37,076 bases of DNA from Anaerolineae bacterium (GTDB lineage: Bacteria > Chloroflexota > Anaerolineae > 4572-78 > J111), in assembly GCA_023382535.1 (NCBI GenBank), contig JAHDWA010000082.1:1-37076 (forward strand). Reading direction: 5' to 3'. Each line of letters opens with the position of its first letter. Within the stretch, counting starts at the first letter, position 1. A program made the position numbers and the translations under genes. Shown piece after piece: positions 35,198-37,076 of this stretch. Under the pieces are notes generated by a model. That model ran no database searches, was not told the origin of the DNA, and saw nothing but the letters and a program-made list of their open reading frames with translations.

Positions 35198-36775
35198 TCA
35201 ATACAGCTTGCGCCAATCAACGATAATAGGCGACTCACCGGGACTGACCTCGATGGTAATGGGGGCGGATAAGTTGGCTTTAACTGTTTTGCGGTCATCC
35301 GTGTCCACAATCGTTAACTGCCAGGCACAGGGTTGAGGCTGGGCTAAATTGATGTCGTAGTGACCCGGCGGCCAGGCATTGAGACCTTTATCAATTCCCC
35401 ACGGCGTTGCACCCGAGGGAAAAGAGATGGTCGAGTAAGTGCCGCAGACAGCCTGTACAAAAACTCCGTCCAGAAGGTTGCCGGCCGCATCGCTAATGGT
35501 TCCTTCAAATATCGTGACGGACTGTTCTGCTCGTTTTTCTACGCCAACGACGATAAAGGGGTAGGCCGGGGTGGGTGATGGCGGCGGGACAGGTGTATCC
35601 GTAGGGGGGGCTGGGGTGGGCGTTGGCGGCACAGGCGTGTCGGTTGGAACAGGGAGAGGTGTTGCGGTGGGAGTCTGGGTTGGGCTTGGTCCGGACACCG
35701 GCGATATCGCTGTGACGATAGGGTTGGTTGGAGTCAGGGCGGGAGCAGGGTTAAGGGTGGGCAGGCCTGCGACTCGAGGGGCTGTTTGGGTTGCTGTTGA
35801 ACCGGGTCCGGCTGCTGGCACGGCTGTCTGCCAGGCCCAATACCCCAATCCGGCTGTTCCCGCCAGCGCGATCGAGGCCAGGCCGCCCAGTAGAGCGCGC
35901 CGCAGCCAATCCCATAATTTTGGCCGGGAGGGAACGGGGGAAACCTTAAGCGGGACTGCCGGCCGTGTTGCCGGAAGCACCAGGGCCTGGCGAAAGCTCT
36001 CCACCGACCCAAAGCGGGCCGAGGTGTTAAGTTCCATCGCTCTGAGAATGGCTTGCTCTACATGCAGACTAAGGGGATGGCGCAGTTGGCCCGGCGGCAC
36101 CAACTGTGCTTCGTTGACCAGGCGGTCAATAGCATCGGGTGGACGCTCCCTGGTCAGCAGGGTATAGAGGGTGGCGCCCAGGGCGTAGATGTCGCTGCGG
36201 GCATCGGTGCGGCCCTGGCCGTACTGCTCCGGCGGAGCGTAACCATAAGTCAACCCGCGCGCCCCAACTGTGGTTTGGATCTGCTCGTCATAAACTTTAG
36301 ACAGGCCAAAATCAACCAGCATAGCCCGGCCCGCTGGCGTGATGATGATATTCTGAGGCTTGATGTCGCGGTGGATGATGGGCGGGGTCTGCTGGTGGAG
36401 ATAGATAAGGGCCTGGCAGACCTGGTCAATCCAGGACAGGGCTTCGGCTTCGGCGAACGGCTCTTTTTGCGCCTTGAGCAGAACATGGAGACTGTGCCCC
36501 TCGACAAAATCCATGACCAGATACTGGCCCTGCTCAGGTAACACAAAATGATCAAACACCCGGGGTAAATTGGGGTGACGTAAACGGGCCAGAATGAGGG
36601 CTTCCCGTTCAAACTGCCGTTGTACTTCGGGCTGCGTGTTGAGGTTTTCTTTGAGGGCACAGGGCTGCTTGAGGGTCAGGTCAAAAGCGCGATAAACCGC
36701 CCCGTACCCGCCCTTGCCGATCTGCCTGTCAATCCGATAGCGCTTGTTTAGAATTTCCCCAGTGGTCAGTGGCAT
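35198..36775 (-). CDS. Transmembrane Ser/Thr protein kinase
   Basis: 525 residues. Hanks-type kinase domain (about 12-265): IGKGGYGAVYRAFD, ATP-binding Lys42 (CALKE), catalytic Asp137 (HRDIKPQN), DFG at 155-157, APPEQYG in the activation segment. One membrane helix at about 296-315, then a Pro/Thr-rich linker (320-405) and an outer beta domain (406-525) with VEKRAEQSVTIFEGTISDAAGN and INLAQPQPCAWQLTIVD. No PASTA repeats, so the ligand is probably not muropeptide. The signal and substrates are unknown. ATG 36775 has only a modest AGGCACGG box; TATAAT at 36809-36814 (minus strand) may be its -10, with a poor -35. Confidence 0.92.
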   Translation of the reverse strand: MPLTTGEILNKRYRIDRQIGKGGYGAVYRAFDLTLKQPCALKENLNTQPEVQRQFEREALILARLRHPNLPRVFDHFVLPEQGQYLVMDFVEGHSLHVLLKAQKEPFAEAEALSWIDQVCQALIYLHQQTPPIIHRDIKPQNIIITPAGRAMLVDFGLSKVYDEQIQTTVGARGLTYGYAPPEQYGQGRTDARSDIYALGATLYTLLTRERPPDAIDRLVNEAQLVPPGQLRHPLSLHVEQAILRAMELNTSARFGSVESFRQALVLPATRPAVPLKVSPVPSRPKLWDWLRRALLGGLASIALAGTAGLGYWAWQTAVPAAGPGSTATQTAPRVAGLPTLNPAPALTPTNPIVTAISPVSGPSPTQTPTATPLPVPTDTPVPPTPTPAPPTDTPVPPPSPTPAYPFIVVGVEKRAEQSVTIFEGTISDAAGNLLDGVFVQAVCGTYSTISFPSGATPWGIDKGLNAWPPGHYDINLAQPQPCAWQLTIVDTDDRKTVKANLSAPITIEVSPGESPIIVDWRKLY

Positions 36776-36850
36776 GCCGTGCCTGCCGATAGTGGTTCAA
36801 ATAACCCAATTATACAGGCAAATCTGACCTCGCGGAAATTATAATCATAC

Positions 36851-36887
36851 CCTGAGTTGCCCTTTGCAAAGCGAAGGACAACTCAGG
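36851..36887. repeat. Inverted repeat CCTGAGTTG...CAACTCAGG
   Basis: Nine-base perfect arms around a 19-base loop with further partial pairing (CCTT/AAGG). Intergenic, upstream of the kinase gene. Confidence 0.55.
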
Positions 36888-36902
36888 CTGTGGCTTAAAT
36901 TG

Positions 36903-36990
36903 ACCGCAAAGAGCGCAAAGATCGCCGAGAGATTATTCCACAGATGCGAGTAAAAATCTCTGCGCGCTTCGCGTCTGCGTCCTCAGCGGT
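36903..36990. repeat. Imperfect inverted repeat of the ACCGCAAAGAGCGC type
   Basis: ACCGCAAAGAGCGCAAAGAT at the left and the inverted form ending CCTCAGCGGT at the right, with AGAGATT/AAATCTCT inside. Similar CGCAAAGA-rich intergenic repeats are common in bacterial genomes. It is inverted around about 20 bases and holds no gene. Confidence 0.6.
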
Positions 36991-37076
36991 AAAGATTAAA
37001 GCTGTCAGTCAATCAAACCAGGGTTAGTATTACAGCGCAATGTTGCTAACAAAATAACTAAAAAGACAAAGGCATG

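Larger units (their letters stand above)
36776..37076. other. Intergenic region at right edge
   Basis: About 300 bases upstream of the kinase gene with the two inverted repeats listed above, TATAAT boxes on the minus strand at 36809-36814 and 36838-36843, and no credible ORF. The final bases end in ATG, but no frame can be followed beyond the window. Confidence 0.5.

Overview
The window looks like a chromosomal segment from a member of the Chloroflexota (Anaerolineae/Caldilineae-like). This is inferred from gene content and protein style: a Ser/Thr kinase and a STAND-like ATPase that each carry one membrane helix, a long Pro/Thr-rich linker and an outer beta domain; a multi-GAF histidine kinase; an M29 aminopeptidase; DUF2294; moderately high GC; and many short dispersed repeats between genes. 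No species can be named from sequence alone. I see no phage genes, transposases, CRISPR array, rRNA or tRNA.

Layout. From 210 to 24088 every gene is on the minus strand. Read in the direction of transcription (right to left) they are: a lone E1-beta transketolase-type subunit; a GAF/PAS histidine kinase overlapping a DUF2294 gene; PEP carboxylase; a small winged-helix protein; the HtpX protease; a 41-residue membrane peptide; a site-2 protease with CBS domains; a DedA protein; a P2-type cation ATPase; a YqhA-like protein; a complete seven-gene Mrp/Mnh antiporter operon (A to G); plsX; fabF; and a NERD-like membrane protein. From 24390 to 28944 the plus strand carries an SDR with the pteridine-reductase signature, a MurG-like glycosyltransferase, an M29 aminopeptidase and an AAA+ ATPase. 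A minus-strand folB-folK-folE operon follows, then the plus-strand STAND-like ATPase, then a minus-strand CoA-binding protein, metY and a Ser/Thr kinase.

How the genes fit together. The block from 16302 down to 3622 concerns the cell membrane: quality control (HtpX, site-2 protease), membrane homeostasis (DedA, YqhA) and cation traffic (P-type ATPase, Mrp antiporter). PlsX and FabF add phospholipid and fatty-acid synthesis. The folate genes make the pterin moiety, and the nearby SDR may be a pteridine reductase. The kinase and the STAND-like ATPase look like envelope sensors built on one plan.

Two things stand out as possibly undescribed. First, htpX and the winged-helix gene just upstream of it each have a near-consensus promoter and a 5' leader with the same conserved core, the same stems with compensatory changes, and a terminator whose 5' arm is shared with a competing P1 helix. 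This looks like a riboswitch or protein-binding attenuator. Second, there is a family of short elements built from 7-base units, usually as two inverted arrays about 14 bases apart. Copies lie between genes, inside the P-type ATPase reading frame, against the metY stop codon, and between the fabF ribosome-binding site and its conserved first strand, where no ATG, GTG or TTG remains.
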